In this document: positions 12,792 to 22,969 of the stretch, piece by piece
Layout of the letters: every line of letters begins with the position of its first letter
Position numbering within the stretch: position 1 is the stretch's first letter
NCBI GenBank assembly: GCA_036924855.1
Contig: JBAGRP010000001.1
Location: 7,242,001-7,306,000 of the forward strand
Direction: 5' to 3'
DNA length: 64,000 nt
Source of the DNA: Nitrobacteraceae bacterium AZCC 2146
Lineage (GTDB): Bacteria > Pseudomonadota > Alphaproteobacteria > Rhizobiales > Xanthobacteraceae
Program-made: the position numbers and the translations under genes
The notes under the pieces: model-generated
The model's input: only the letters and a program-made list of their open reading frames with translations
What the model was told of the DNA's origin: nothing
Databases searched by the model: none

Positions 12792-13070
12792 TTACTTCTT
12801 CTTAGTCGTCGTGGAAGAACCGGTCGTTGTCTGATGGCCCGGCGCGTATTCAGACGCCCCCGGTCCGGTAGATTTCGCTCCGGTCTTCTTGGCGTGCTGC
12901 ATCTTGTGGCCCGGTGTATATTTCGAAGCGCCCGGCCCCGTAGACGGCTTGCCGGTTTCCTGCGCTTTCTGCATCTGCTGGCCGGGAGCGTTCTTCGTGG
13001 TCGGCGACTGCGCGAACGCAGACGAAGCGAGCAGTATGGTGCCGGCGACGATCAAGAATTTCTTTAACAT
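12792..13070 (-). CDS. Small secreted repeat protein, function unknown
   Basis: 92 residues. A clear Sec signal peptide (MLKKFLIVAGTILLASSAFA) precedes a mature chain of about 72 residues made of two near repeats: STGPGASKYTPGHKMQ and STGPGASEYAPGHQT. It ends in Thr/Lys residues. The start is supported by GGAGGAG eight bases upstream. No known domain is recognised. The strongly hydrophilic, Gly/Ser/Pro/His-rich repeats suggest a disordered periplasmic protein. It is monocistronic with its own terminator. Confidence 0.75.
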   Translation of the reverse strand: MLKKFLIVAGTILLASSAFAQSPTTKNAPGQQMQKAQETGKPSTGPGASKYTPGHKMQHAKKTGAKSTGPGASEYAPGHQTTTGSSTTTKKK

Positions 13071-13350
13071 GTGATTTCTCCTCCATTGGTGGATGAGCGC
13101 AGTCAACGTTTCAAGAACTCCACACGTTCCATTTTGTCTCGGTTAAAGGGGAGTAGTTTTCTGAACAGCCGTTCATGTAGGCGTCGAAGCCATATGCGAG
13201 AACCGGTTGGGCGCGCCGGCGCGCGATAGTCCGCGACAAGTAATAATTGCCGCCGTCGGTCAGCCACACCATCGCAGCGGTCGTAGCGAGCCTGGATGGA
13301 GCGGCAGTAGCGACAAAGACGTGATTGACTAGCGCGCTCAACTTCCGATG

Positions 13351-13644
13351 TGGCACATCGCGTCGTTTCGCTGCGATGCAATGGTTCGTCGGCTATCAGG
13401 GGCAAAGCAGACTCGGGCAATCAGTCCGATCGGCGCATTTACAAGTTCATGGCTTTAGTTCGGTCGTGTCCCGCGTCCGACGCCCTCATACACAAACCCC
13501 GCCGCCGCCATTTCCTCCGGCCGATAGACGTTGCGCAAGTCAACCACGACCGGCTGCTGCATCGCCAGCTTGAGGCGCGGCAGGTCGAGGGCGCGGAACT
13601 GCACCCACTCGGTGACGATCACCAGCGCATCGGCGCCGTCGGCG
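13351..13644. repeat. Direct repeat copy A: ugd 3' end and flank
   Basis: About 294 bases that recur in the same orientation at 16827-17119. They cover the last 63 codons of ugd plus about 100 bases beyond its stop. The copies differ at several percent of positions in the coding part (about 12 changes in 190 bases by eye), so they are not a fresh duplication. The repeats bracket the copper cluster. The flank beyond the stop (TGGCACATCGCGTCGTTTCG) looks like a dispersed genus-level repeat. Confidence 0.9.
13455..13644 (-). pseudogene. C-terminal fragment of UDP-glucose dehydrogenase
   Basis: About 63 codons matching the C-terminus of the intact ugd at 16930-18246, keeping the same stop position. 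Homology ends abruptly at 13644, with unrelated sequence upstream. There is no start or ribosome site, so it is a gene remnant. It marks the left boundary of the block carrying the copper genes. Confidence 0.9.
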
Positions 13645-13895
13645 ACGAACGAAGCGATTGTAGCAAGTGGTGCGGGGCCATAGGTCTCCGGCAGATCGTG
13701 CCAGGGAGCGCCTGACCGTCAGACCCAAAAGATGCCACCGCCTTCAATGCGGACCGCCTATGTCCCATCTAAAGACTTGATTGCAAGGGATGTTTTCTCC
13801 AGCTCTCATCGTGGGGACGCAAATGATTGGCGTCTGCCCATAAGACGTCTGTTTCCCGCCCTTAAACGCGATGCTATAGAGCGCTGGGAGATTTA

Positions 13896-14306
13896 ATGGT
13901 GGGCATCGTAACGAGAGCGCAAGCAGGGTTACTTTCCCGGCGGATATTTGTCTGGATCGCCGCCTATGCATTTCTGCTGCAATCGCTGCTTGCTCCGCTG
14001 CTCGCAGCGCCTTCCATGGTGCACGGCGTCGGCCTCGGCGGATCGGTTTTCGAACTCTGCATCGGCAACAATGATGCAGCGTTACAGCCCACGGGCGGCG
14101 TCCCTGCTGGAACGCATGATGACGGTATTCATTGCAAGTTCTGCGTCAGTTGCGGGCCGGGCTTCCTTATTGCTCCCCAGATCGCGGTGGCGCGGGTCGA
14201 GCGGATCCGCAGCACGACGGTCAGATGGGCCGTTATCGGCAATCCCGTTCCGGATGATACCCGGTTCTTTGGCAAACGGGCGCGCGGGCCTCCGCTGTTG
14301 ACGTGA
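13896..14306 (+). CDS. DUF2946-type membrane-anchored protein
   Basis: 136 residues. One N-terminal hydrophobic segment (about residues 17-38) acts as a signal or anchor. The rest includes a Cys/His cluster, HCKFCVSCGPG, near residue 86, which could bind metal. DUF2946 proteins are typically found beside copper-handling genes; here copC and copD follow. The motif and the context are seen; a role in periplasmic copper handling is inferred. Confidence 0.7.
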   Translation: MVGIVTRAQAGLLSRRIFVWIAAYAFLLQSLLAPLLAAPSMVHGVGLGGSVFELCIGNNDAALQPTGGVPAGTHDDGIHCKFCVSCGPGFLIAPQIAVARVERIRSTTVRWAVIGNPVPDDTRFFGKRARGPPLLT

Positions 14307-14367
14307 GATTGGGGGGCCTAATGGCCGTCGCTATACCTTCACGCTTCAACGACAGCAGAGAAAATCT

Positions 14368-15372
14368 ATGTCCATCCGTCTTTTGCGCGCGGCCCTGCCG
14401 GGGCTCGCGATAGCGCTCGTTCCTATTAATGCAGGCGTCGCCCACGAAATCGTCGGGAACCGCTTCTTTCCCGCTACACTTGGCATCGATGACCCCGGCG
14501 TCAACGATGAACTGTCGATACCGACGGTAGCGGCTTTCAAGACCGGCGACGATCCGTCGGTCAAGCAACGCGATATTTCAGGCGAGTTTTCTAAGCGGAT
14601 CACCGAGGCTTTCGCGGTGTCATTCGGCGTGACTCACACGCATCTCAGCCCACCCGGTGGGCCAACGGGGATAGGAGCGAACGGCTTCCAGAACTTGGAG
14701 ACAACGTTCAAATACCGACTCTTCAAGGACCCCGTACATGAGTTCGTTGTTTCGGTAGGCCTCAACGTCGAATGGGGTGGGACGGGCGCGCAAAGCGTCG
14801 GAGCCGACCCTTTCAATACCTACACGCCGACATTGTACTTCGGAAAAGGGTTCGGTGATCTCCCCGACACGCTGTCTTGGATCAGACCCATCGCTGTCAC
14901 CGGTCAAATTGGCTATGCGATCCCGGGCAGACGCTCCACAACTACTTTCGGCATCGATCCAGATAGCGGTGATTCAACGATCGACACTGAATTCCATCCG
15001 CGAGTTTTGAATTGGGGCGGGACGGTGCAATACAGCATGCCGTATCTCAAATCGGCGGTTTACGATCTCGGCCTGCCGGATTTTATCAATCGGTTTATTC
15101 CGCTTGTAGAAGCAACATTCCAGACACCGGTGGCCAACACCTTCACATCCGGGACCGTAACGACGGGCACCGTCAACCCGGGGTTCATCTGGATTGGGAA
15201 TGGATTTCAGATTGGCGTCGAGGCGCTCATTCCGATCAACCGGCAGAGCGGGACGAATGTTGGCGTCATCGGCCAACTGCACTTCTATCTCGACGATCTC
15301 GATCCACGCGGAATTGGCAGGCCGATCTTCGGTAATGCCGTCCAGCCCGCAACCCAGTATTCAAGGAATTAA
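14368..15372 (+). CDS. Putative outer-membrane beta-barrel protein of the copper cluster
   Basis: 334 residues with a signal peptide (about residues 1-24, cleavage near GVAHE). The mature part has alternating hydrophobic strands, ends typical of outer-membrane proteins and no cytoplasmic domain. Similar proteins sit next to copC/copD or DUF2946 genes in rhizobia, but I do not recognise a named family. It is 61 bases after the DUF2946 gene and only two bases before copC, so the four genes are probably one operon. Function unknown; perhaps a channel or sensor for copper. Confidence 0.65.
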   Translation: MSIRLLRAALPGLAIALVPINAGVAHEIVGNRFFPATLGIDDPGVNDELSIPTVAAFKTGDDPSVKQRDISGEFSKRITEAFAVSFGVTHTHLSPPGGPTGIGANGFQNLETTFKYRLFKDPVHEFVVSVGLNVEWGGTGAQSVGADPFNTYTPTLYFGKGFGDLPDTLSWIRPIAVTGQIGYAIPGRRSTTTFGIDPDSGDSTIDTEFHPRVLNWGGTVQYSMPYLKSAVYDLGLPDFINRFIPLVEATFQTPVANTFTSGTVTTGTVNPGFIWIGNGFQIGVEALIPINRQSGTNVGVIGQLHFYLDDLDPRGIGRPIFGNAVQPATQYSRN

Positions 15373-15374
15373 TC

Positions 15375-15731
15375 ATGCGTCGCTCAACTGTTGTCGGAGT
15401 GATCCCTCTGCTGCTTTTGCTTGTGACGGGGGACGCAACCGCGCACGCTCTTCTTGACCGCGCGGAGCCGCGTGTTGGCAATACCGTCGCAGCAGCTCCG
15501 CGCGAGGTAAAGCTGTGGTTCACCCAGAAACTGGAGGCTGCCTTCAGCACAATCGCGGTGACCAACGCTTCAGGTCAGCGGGTCGATACCGGCAAAACCC
15601 GCGTCAGCGGCGACCAGATGACGATTTCGCTGCGTCCGATTGGTGCCGGACAATATAATGTGACGTGGCGCGTGCTCTCAGTGGACACGCACACAACGGA
15701 CGGCAATTTCAGCTTCCAGGTCGGCCCGTAA
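15375..15731 (+). CDS. copC: CopC-type periplasmic copper-binding protein
   Basis: 118 residues with a signal peptide followed directly by the mature N-terminus AHALL, giving an N-terminal His-brace-type copper site. The conserved CopC end VLSVDTHTTDGNFSFQV is present with the Asp-x-His pair. CopC binds Cu(II) in the periplasm and works with CopD. It starts two bases after the outer-membrane gene and is followed 11 bases later by copD. Confidence 0.9.
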   Translation: MRRSTVVGVIPLLLLLVTGDATAHALLDRAEPRVGNTVAAAPREVKLWFTQKLEAAFSTIAVTNASGQRVDTGKTRVSGDQMTISLRPIGAGQYNVTWRVLSVDTHTTDGNFSFQVGP

Positions 15732-15742
15732 GGTTAAACCTG

Positions 15743-16714
15743 ATGGGCTGGCTGGCAGATGGTGTGAACGATCCGTTGATCGCCGTTCGCGCAATACACT
15801 TTGCCGCTACTGCGATCACGGTCGGAGCGTTGATTTTCCGGATCGTGGTCGTGGAGCCCGCGTTGCGTTCAGCGCCGGCGGTGATCGTCCTCGTCCGGGG
15901 GCAAATCCTTCGTGTTGCGTGGATCGGCCTGGCAACTGCCGCGGCATCTGGCATTCTCTGGGTATTGTTGCTGGCTGCGGAGATGAGTGGTCTATCCTTC
16001 AGTGAAGCGATGAGTGCCGATGTGCTGCTGACGGTCCTGAACGAGACGCAGTTCGGTTTGGTCTCGGAAATCCGTCTCCCATTCGCAATCGTTCTTGCCA
16101 TTTGTCTAGTTTATGACCGAATTCCGTGGATGCGCTGGCCTGCGCTGGCGTCGGCTCTCGGCCTGATAGCAGCGATCGCGTGGACGGGCCATGCCGCGTC
16201 CACCATGGGTCCGACGGGCTGGTTGCACCTGATCGCCGATATGCTGCATCTCGTCGCCTCGGCGGCATGGATTGGAAGCCTTGTGCCGCTGGCCTTGCTG
16301 TTGACTGCGGCGCGACGCCACAATGATCACGAATGGATGTCGATTGCGCGGGACGCAACACAACGCTTCTCAACTTTGGGTATTCTTAGTGTAGGCGCGT
16401 TGATTGCAACCGGCATTGTCAACGTATGGATACTGGTCGGTTCACTCCATGCACTACTCGTGACTGGATACGGCCGTATCCTGATGTTCAAGGTTGCTCT
16501 ATTCGCAGCCATGCTGGTGATCGCTGCGGCTAACCGGTTTTGGTTGACGCCGCGACTCGCTCTCCTCCCGGGGAGTACGTCGCAGCTTAATGCGCTTCGT
16601 CAGCTCACGCGCAACAGCGTTGTCGAGATCGTTTTGGGATTGACGATTTTTGCAATCGTCGGTGCGCTTGGAACCCTGCATCCTGCGATCCATCTTGTGG
16701 AGTTGCAATACTGA
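15743..16714 (+). CDS. copD: CopD-type inner-membrane copper protein
   Basis: 323 residues with about eight predicted membrane helices. Conserved CopD features include GHAAS in helix 4, the LHLIADMLHLVASAAWIG stretch with paired His, and NRFWLTPRL near the C-terminus. CopD is thought to take up copper passed on by CopC. The chosen ATG is 11 bases after the copC stop; a longer frame overlapping copC is not needed. Confidence 0.9.
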   Translation: MGWLADGVNDPLIAVRAIHFAATAITVGALIFRIVVVEPALRSAPAVIVLVRGQILRVAWIGLATAAASGILWVLLLAAEMSGLSFSEAMSADVLLTVLNETQFGLVSEIRLPFAIVLAICLVYDRIPWMRWPALASALGLIAAIAWTGHAASTMGPTGWLHLIADMLHLVASAAWIGSLVPLALLLTAARRHNDHEWMSIARDATQRFSTLGILSVGALIATGIVNVWILVGSLHALLVTGYGRILMFKVALFAAMLVIAAANRFWLTPRLALLPGSTSQLNALRQLTRNSVVEIVLGLTIFAIVGALGTLHPAIHLVELQY

Positions 16715-16826
16715 GTGTTGCGGGTTTCGGAAGCATCCGATGCGATCGCAACTAGTGAGACAATGCGAGTTGAAGCCGGCTTGATGAGGCCCAGGTCAGG
16801 AAACGAGTCGGACGAATGTCTGGATA

Positions 16827-17119
16827 TGGCACATCGCGTCGTTTCGCTGCGATGCTATGATTCATCGGCTATCGGGGGCAAAGCGGACTCGGGCAGGCAG
16901 TTTGCCCGCGCATTTATAAGTTCACGGCTTTAGTTCGGTCGTGTCCCGCGTCCGACGCCCTCATACACAAACCCCGCCGCGGCCATCTCTTCCGGGCGGT
17001 ACACGTTGCGCAAGTCAACCACGACCGGTTGCTTCATCAAAAGCTTGAGGCGCGGCAGGTCGAGCGCGCGGAACTGCACCCACTCGGTGACGATCACCAG
17101 CGCATCGGCGCCGTCGGCG
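16827..17119. repeat. Direct repeat copy B: 3' end and flank of intact ugd
   Basis: The partner of the repeat at 13351-13644. It includes the last part of intact ugd and about 100 bases downstream. The 3.2-kb segment between the two copies holds the DUF2946-OMP-copC-copD operon. Confidence 0.9.
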
Positions 17120-18246
17120 CAGGCATAGGCGTCGTCGCAATAGGTGATATCTGGCAGTTCGCGCCGCGCCTGCTCCATGCCGACCGGATCGAAAGCGCGC
17201 ACCTTGGCGCCCATGTCGAGCAGGCCGGTGACCAGCGGGATCGACGGCGCCTCGCGCATGTCGTCGGTGTCGGGCTTGAAGGTGAGGCCGAGCACCGCGA
17301 CGGTCTTGCCGCGCAGATTGCCGCCGAGCGCGTTGGAGACTTTTCGCGCCATCGCGCGCTTGCGGTTGTCGTTGACGCCCAGCACGGCCTCGACGATGCG
17401 CAGCGGCACGTCGTGGTCGAGCGCGATCTTGACCAGCGCGCGGGTGTCCTTGGGAAAGCACGAGCCGCCGAAGCCCGGGCCGGCATGCAGGAACTTCGAT
17501 CCGATGCGGTTGTCCATGCCGATGCCGCGCGCCACTTCCTGCACGTCGGCGCCGACCTTTTCGGCCAGGTCGGCGATCTCGTTGATGAAGGTGATCTTGG
17601 TGGCGAGGAAAGCGTTGGCGGCGTATTTGATCAGCTCGGCGGTGCGCCGCTCGGTGTACATCACCGGCGCCTGGTTCAGCGACAGCGGCCGGTAGATCTC
17701 GCCGAGCACTTTGCGCGCGCGCTCATCGGAAGTGCCGACCACGATGCGGTCGGGAAACTTGAAGTCGCGGATCGCCGCGCCCTCGCGCAAAAATTCCGGA
17801 TTGGAGGCGACCGCCATGTCGGCCGTTGGATGGGCCTCGAGGATCAGCCGCTCGACCTCGTCGCCGGTGCCGACCGGCACGGTGGATTTGGTGACCACCA
17901 CCGTGAAGTCTTTCAGCGCCGCGGCGATCTCGCGCGCGGCGGCATAGACGTAAGAGAGATCGGCATGGCCGTCGCCGCGCCGCGATGGCGTGCCGACCGC
18001 AATGAACACCGCGTCGGCGTCGGCCACGGGGCCGGTGAGGTCGGTGGTAAAATCCAGCCGCCCGGCCTTCACGTTGGCCGCGACCAGTGCATCGAGGCCA
18101 GGTTCGAAGATCGGGATCTCGCCGCGCTGCAAAGCTGCGATCTTGTCATCATCCTTGTCCACGCAGGTAACGTGGTGGCCGAAATCGGCAAAGCAGGCGC
18201 CGGACACGAGGCCGACATAGCCGGTGCCGATCATTGCGATACGCAT
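16930..18246 (-). CDS. ugd: UDP-glucose 6-dehydrogenase
   Basis: 438 residues. The N-terminal NAD-binding fold starts MRIAMIGTGYVGL, and the catalytic Cys263 lies in FGGSCFPKD. The C-terminal UDP-binding domain has GLTFKPDTDDMREAPS. It oxidises UDP-glucose to UDP-glucuronate, a precursor for exopolysaccharide and LPS uronic acids. The ATG at 18246 is preferred over a TTG one codon earlier. It is convergent with copD and probably monocistronic. A UDP-glucuronate epimerase-like gene at 58.7 kb could use its product. Confidence 0.96.
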   Translation of the reverse strand: MRIAMIGTGYVGLVSGACFADFGHHVTCVDKDDDKIAALQRGEIPIFEPGLDALVAANVKAGRLDFTTDLTGPVADADAVFIAVGTPSRRGDGHADLSYVYAAAREIAAALKDFTVVVTKSTVPVGTGDEVERLILEAHPTADMAVASNPEFLREGAAIRDFKFPDRIVVGTSDERARKVLGEIYRPLSLNQAPVMYTERRTAELIKYAANAFLATKITFINEIADLAEKVGADVQEVARGIGMDNRIGSKFLHAGPGFGGSCFPKDTRALVKIALDHDVPLRIVEAVLGVNDNRKRAMARKVSNALGGNLRGKTVAVLGLTFKPDTDDMREAPSIPLVTGLLDMGAKVRAFDPVGMEQARRELPDITYCDDAYACADGADALVIVTEWVQFRALDLPRLKLLMKQPVVVDLRNVYRPEEMAAAGFVYEGVGRGTRPN

Positions 18247-18452
18247 CAAAAAACCTGTGGCTGGGGTGACGGGACGGGTCTGCGCCGGCGTCTTAGCAGA
18301 AGCCCGCGACTTTCACACGACATCCAAAGCAGGGCGCTACCGCATTTCATTGGTGGGCAGATCGTGTTACGAAGCGAAGGGGACTTTTGGCTGCCCACTT
18401 TCTTGCCTGAAGTCTGCCCCATCAAACTGTCGCCCTGCCTGAACTTTGCCCC

Positions 18453-19808
18453 ATGAAAAACGACCAGATCCTCGGCCTCATCACAGATTTCTGCCGCCAG
18501 GCGGAGATGGCGGAATCGACCTTTGGGCGGCGCGCCGTCAATGACGGCAAGCTCGTCAACCGGCTGCGCGAGGGCAAGCGCATCACCATCGATACCCTCG
18601 ACCGGATCCAGGCCTTCATCGCCCAGTCGCTGCCGGAGGGAGTTCCGCCGCCGCGGGGGCTGGAGGCGCCGATCGAACGGCGCGATCCGCGCAGCAATTT
18701 CCGCTTCTTCGAGAACCGCCAGAAATACCTGCTGTTCGTCCATACCTGCTCGGAGAAGCGGGTGACCGCCGATCGGGTTGGGCTCGAACTTGCCAGCATC
18801 CATCCGCGGCCGCCGGCGCTCCGCGTGTTCGACGCCGGGGTTGGCGACGGCACCGTGCTGGCGCGGGTGATGCGCTCCATGCATGGCCGCTTTCCGCATA
18901 TGCCGTTCTACATCGCCGGCAAGGAACTGAGCCTGGAGGATGTCCGGCTGACCCTGGACAAGGTGCCGGACCGGCTGTTCGAACACCCGGCCACCGTGTT
19001 CGTGCTGACCAACATGCATTACGCCGAGGCGCCCACGCTGACCCCGATATCGCCGGCGGCCGCCGCCGGAATGATCTGGCACGAAGTGCCGCTGCGCGGG
19101 GCGTCCTCGGGGGAGTTCGAGGCCCAGATCGCCGGACTTGGAGCTTTTCTTGAGGATAACTGGCGGGCCAGCATCAATCCCCGATCGGGCATGCCGACCT
19201 ATGAACGGCCGGTGGCGTTGGTGGTTTACCGCGAGGATCACCGGTTCCTGCTGGATTCGATCATCCCGCGGGCAGGGCGCACCGAGGCCAATTTCGACCT
19301 GATTATCGCGTCGCAGCCCTATCGGGCGAAATCTTCTGTCAATTTTCGGGCCAAACGCATCATAGCGCCACTGGCCCGGGCATTGCGTGCCGGCGGCCGG
19401 CTGATCGGTATCCATTCGCATGGGCAGGACCCCGGCATGGAGATCGTCCAGGCCGTCTGGCCCAAAGAAAACCCTTTCGCCGTGAGCCGTCATGAGCTAT
19501 TGCGCGCAGTGAAATACGAGCTGGGCTCTGCCGGGCGCGATCTGAACTTCAATGCCTATTCCGATCAACGGTCGATCTTCCGTTACGCCATGGAGGCGTT
19601 GCCGAACGAGGTGACAGGTTCGATTGGAACTTCGACGGCTTTTGCAGCGTGGAACGCGGCGGTTTATGTCGCCCAAATCGAGGACGACCGGTTGACGGAA
19701 GTGACCCAAAGCGGCCGTTATCTGGATGCCACAAGAGAGGTTTTGCGAAAGCACAACGGGCTCTGGTTCTACGATGAATCCTACGTCATCTCGCGGCGTC
19801 GCGACTGA
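18453..19808 (+). CDS. HTH-like / SAM-methyltransferase-like protein upstream of metK
   Basis: 451 residues. The N-terminus (about 1-60) resembles a short helix-turn-helix found in alphaproteobacterial regulators (AESTFGRRAVNDGKLVNRLR). From about residue 125 there is a Rossmann-type methyltransferase motif I, VFDAGVGDGTVLARVM. A later block, DLIIASQPY, resembles motif IV of N-methyltransferases. It lies 60 bases before metK on the same strand, with ahcY next, so it sits with the genes that make SAM and remove S-adenosylhomocysteine. The substrate is unknown. An enzyme or a SAM-responsive regulator are both possible. Confidence 0.75.
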   Translation: MKNDQILGLITDFCRQAEMAESTFGRRAVNDGKLVNRLREGKRITIDTLDRIQAFIAQSLPEGVPPPRGLEAPIERRDPRSNFRFFENRQKYLLFVHTCSEKRVTADRVGLELASIHPRPPALRVFDAGVGDGTVLARVMRSMHGRFPHMPFYIAGKELSLEDVRLTLDKVPDRLFEHPATVFVLTNMHYAEAPTLTPISPAAAAGMIWHEVPLRGASSGEFEAQIAGLGAFLEDNWRASINPRSGMPTYERPVALVVYREDHRFLLDSIIPRAGRTEANFDLIIASQPYRAKSSVNFRAKRIIAPLARALRAGGRLIGIHSHGQDPGMEIVQAVWPKENPFAVSRHELLRAVKYELGSAGRDLNFNAYSDQRSIFRYAMEALPNEVTGSIGTSTAFAAWNAAVYVAQIEDDRLTEVTQSGRYLDATREVLRKHNGLWFYDESYVISRRRD

Positions 19809-19834
19809 CAAATCTGGACATTCTGATGAAAGGG

Positions 19835-19851
19835 CCGCCGAGCTCTGGCGG
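19835..19851 (+). other. Small hairpin in metK leader
   Basis: CCGCC (19835-19839) can pair with GGCGG (19847-19851) around a seven-base loop. It is followed by a purine-rich ribosome site (AAAAGGGG) and the metK start. It does not match a SAM riboswitch consensus I know. Confidence 0.35.
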
Positions 19852-19868
19852 ATAAAAGGGGTTAGTTG

Positions 19869-21065
<1,197 letters not shown>

Positions 21066-21074
21066 TTTTATCAC

Positions 21075-21176
21075 GTCATTCCGGGATACGCGTTCTTACG
21101 CGCATACCCGGAATCCCGAAGTGAATCACATCGAGATTCCGGGTTCGCTCGCGAAGTGCTCGCGCCCCGGAATGAC
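21075..21176. repeat. Palindromic REP-like repeat between metK and ahcY
   Basis: The outer arms GTCATTCCGGG (21075-21085) and CCCGGAATGAC (21166-21176) are perfect inverted copies. Between them lie smaller hairpins such as TACGCGTTCTTACGCGCA. This CATTCCGGG-type palindrome is a common intergenic repeat in Bradyrhizobium-like genomes. It could act as a transcript stabiliser or partial terminator between metK and ahcY. Confidence 0.8.
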
Positions 21177-21197
21177 TTCATCAACAAGGATTTGCAC

Positions 21198-22628
21198 ATG
21201 ACCGCCACCGCCAAGAAGCCGGCCTTCACCGACTACATCGTCAAGGACATCGCGCTCGCCCCGTTCGGCCGCAAGGAAATCTCGATCGCCGAGACCGAGA
21301 TGCCCGGCCTGATGGCGACCCGCGAGGAATACGGCCCGAAGCAGGTGCTGAAGGGTGCGCGCATCGCCGGCTCCTTGCACATGACGATCCAGACCGCGGT
21401 GCTGATCGAGACGTTGGTGGCGCTCGGCGCCGACGTACGCTGGGTGTCCTGCAACATCTATTCGACCCAGGACCACGCCGCCGCGGCGATCGCCGCGGCC
21501 GGCATTCCGGTGTTCGCCATCAAGGGCGAGACCCTGACGGAATATTGGGACTACACCGCGAAGCTGTTCGACTGGCACGGCGGCGGCACCCCGAACATGA
21601 TCCTCGACGATGGCGGCGACGCCACCATGCTGGTGCATAACGGCCTGCGCGCCGAGCAGGGCGATACCGCCTTCCTCGACAAGCCGGAGTCGGAAGAAGA
21701 GGAAGTATTCTACGCGCTGATCAAGAAGCTTCTCAAGGAGAAGCCGAAGGGCTGGTTCGCCAGCCTGGCCGCGAACATCATGGGCGTCTCGGAAGAGACC
21801 ACCACGGGTGTGCATCGTCTGTACGAGATGCAGAAGAGCGGCAAGCTGCTGTTCCCGGCGATCAACGTCAACGACAGCGTCACCAAGTCGAAGTTCGACA
21901 ATCTCTATGGCTGCCGCGAATCGCTGGTCGACGGCATCCGCCGCGGCACCGACGTCATGATGTCCGGCAAGGTCGCCATGGTCGCCGGCTTCGGCGACGT
22001 CGGCAAGGGCTCGGCGGCGTCGCTGCGCCAGGCCGGCTGCCGCGTGCTGGTGTCCGAAATCGATCCGATCTGCGCGCTGCAGGCGGCGATGGAAGGCTAT
22101 GAAGTCGTCACCATGGAAGACGCGGCACCCCGCGCCGACATCTTCGTCACCGCCACCGGCAACAAGGACATCATCACCATCGAGCACATGCGCGCGATGA
22201 AGGATCGTGCCATCGTCTGCAACATCGGCCACTTCGACAACGAGATTCAGATCGCGCATCTGAAGAACCTGAAGTGGGACAACATCAAGCCGCAGGTCGA
22301 CGAGATCACGTTCCCCGACAAGCACCGCATCATCCTGTTGTCGGAAGGCCGCCTGGTGAACCTCGGCAATGCGATGGGCCATCCGTCCTTCGTGATGTCG
22401 GCGTCGTTCACCAACCAGACGCTGGCGCAGATCGAACTGTTCGCCAACAACAAGGACGGCAAGTACAAGAAGGAAGTGTACGTGCTGCCGAAGTCGCTGG
22501 ACGAGAAGGTCGCGCGTCTGCATCTCAGCAAGATCGGCGTCAAGCTCACCGAGCTGCGCCCCGATCAGGCCGCCTATATCGGCGTCAAGCCGGAAGGCCC
22601 GTTCAAGGCGGACCACTACCGCTACTGA
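21198..22628 (+). CDS. ahcY: S-adenosylhomocysteine hydrolase
   Basis: 476 residues; the start is the ATG after AACAAGGA. The NAD-binding motif [17 protein letters not shown] and the family signature [15 protein letters not shown] are intact, with the C-terminal KADHYRY ending. It splits S-adenosylhomocysteine into adenosine and homocysteine, relieving inhibition of methyltransferases. Its terminator has been split by a 23.5-kb insertion starting 40 bases beyond the stop. Confidence 0.98.
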   Translation: MTATAKKPAFTDYIVKDIALAPFGRKEISIAETEMPGLMATREEYGPKQVLKGARIAGSLHMTIQTAVLIETLVALGADVRWVSCNIYSTQDHAAAAIAAAGIPVFAIKGETLTEYWDYTAKLFDWHGGGTPNMILDDGGDATMLVHNGLRAEQGDTAFLDKPESEEEEVFYALIKKLLKEKPKGWFASLAANIMGVSEETTTGVHRLYEMQKSGKLLFPAINVNDSVTKSKFDNLYGCRESLVDGIRRGTDVMMSGKVAMVAGFGDVGKGSAASLRQAGCRVLVSEIDPICALQAAMEGYEVVTMEDAAPRADIFVTATGNKDIITIEHMRAMKDRAIVCNIGHFDNEIQIAHLKNLKWDNIKPQVDEITFPDKHRIILLSEGRLVNLGNAMGHPSFVMSASFTNQTLAQIELFANNKDGKYKKEVYVLPKSLDEKVARLHLSKIGVKLTELRPDQAAYIGVKPEGPFKADHYRY

Positions 22629-22647
22629 GACCAATCGATTGAATTAG

Positions 22648-22667
22648 AAAAGCCCCGGAGCGATCCG
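22648..22667 (+). terminator. Left half of the disrupted ahcY terminator, with target duplication
   Basis: The 5' arm AAAAGCCCCGG (22648-22658) is present but its partner CCGGGGCTTTTT lies at 46205-46216. Bases 22658-22667 (GAGCGATCCG) are repeated perfectly at 46198-46207. Joining the two sites through one copy of this 10-mer gives a perfect hairpin with loop AGCGAT and a T-tract, that is, a textbook terminator. As it stands, ahcY transcripts could read into the island. Confidence 0.9.
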
Positions 22668-22684
22668 CCAGCCCCTAGCTTAAG

Positions 22685-22714
22685 TGTGGAATCGCCAGAA
22701 ACGGCGATTCCACA
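22685..22714. repeat. Perfect 12-bp hairpin near the island's left end
   Basis: TGTGGAATCGCC (22685-22696) and GGCGATTCCACA (22703-22714) are exact inverted copies around AGAAAC. It begins 17 bases inside the left tip of the island and overlaps the last bases of the imperfect terminal repeat. It has no T-tract, so a terminator is less likely than a protein-binding or transposition site. Confidence 0.7.
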
Positions 22715-22847
22715 GAACTTGGGCCTTCGGCTGGAATGGATTTGCCCAGCTTCGGGCGGCCGCACCTCCGAGATGCGGGCTTTTAAATCCTTGAATAGTC
22801 TCTACGGGCTGGTAGGGCTACTTCGAATAGATTTTCAGCGCCATAAG

Positions 22848-22969
22848 TGCTTTTAAAAGAACTTTACGAACGATAAGGCTTCTTTGAAAGCACCCTCCCT
22901 TGAAATTCCCCAGAAATAATATATGCTTTTGAAAGCACCATAACCATATTAAGGTCTCTTTGAAGGCGC
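22848..22969 (+). promoter_or_regulatory. Four operator-like repeats before hipB
   Basis: Related palindromes occur at 22848-22860 (TGCTTTTAAAAGA), 22877-22894 (GGCTTCTTTGAAAGCACC), 22924-22937 (TGCTTTTGAAAGCA, a perfect palindrome) and 22953-22969 (GGTCTCTTTGAAGGCGC), the last touching the hipB ATG. Spacing is about 30 bases, or three helical turns. HipB-type antitoxins bind several such operators to repress their own operon. Confidence 0.75.

Noticed and set aside
13103..13420. Small minus-strand protein genes between the secreted protein and the ugd stub
   Set aside because: Two overlapping frames exist, but neither has a ribosome site, a recognised family or convincing composition.
19803..19868. 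Possible SAM riboswitch before metK
   Set aside because: Only a 5-bp hairpin is present; no pseudoknot or conserved core of SAM-I, SAM-II, SAM-V, SAM/SAH or SAH riboswitches could be recognised.
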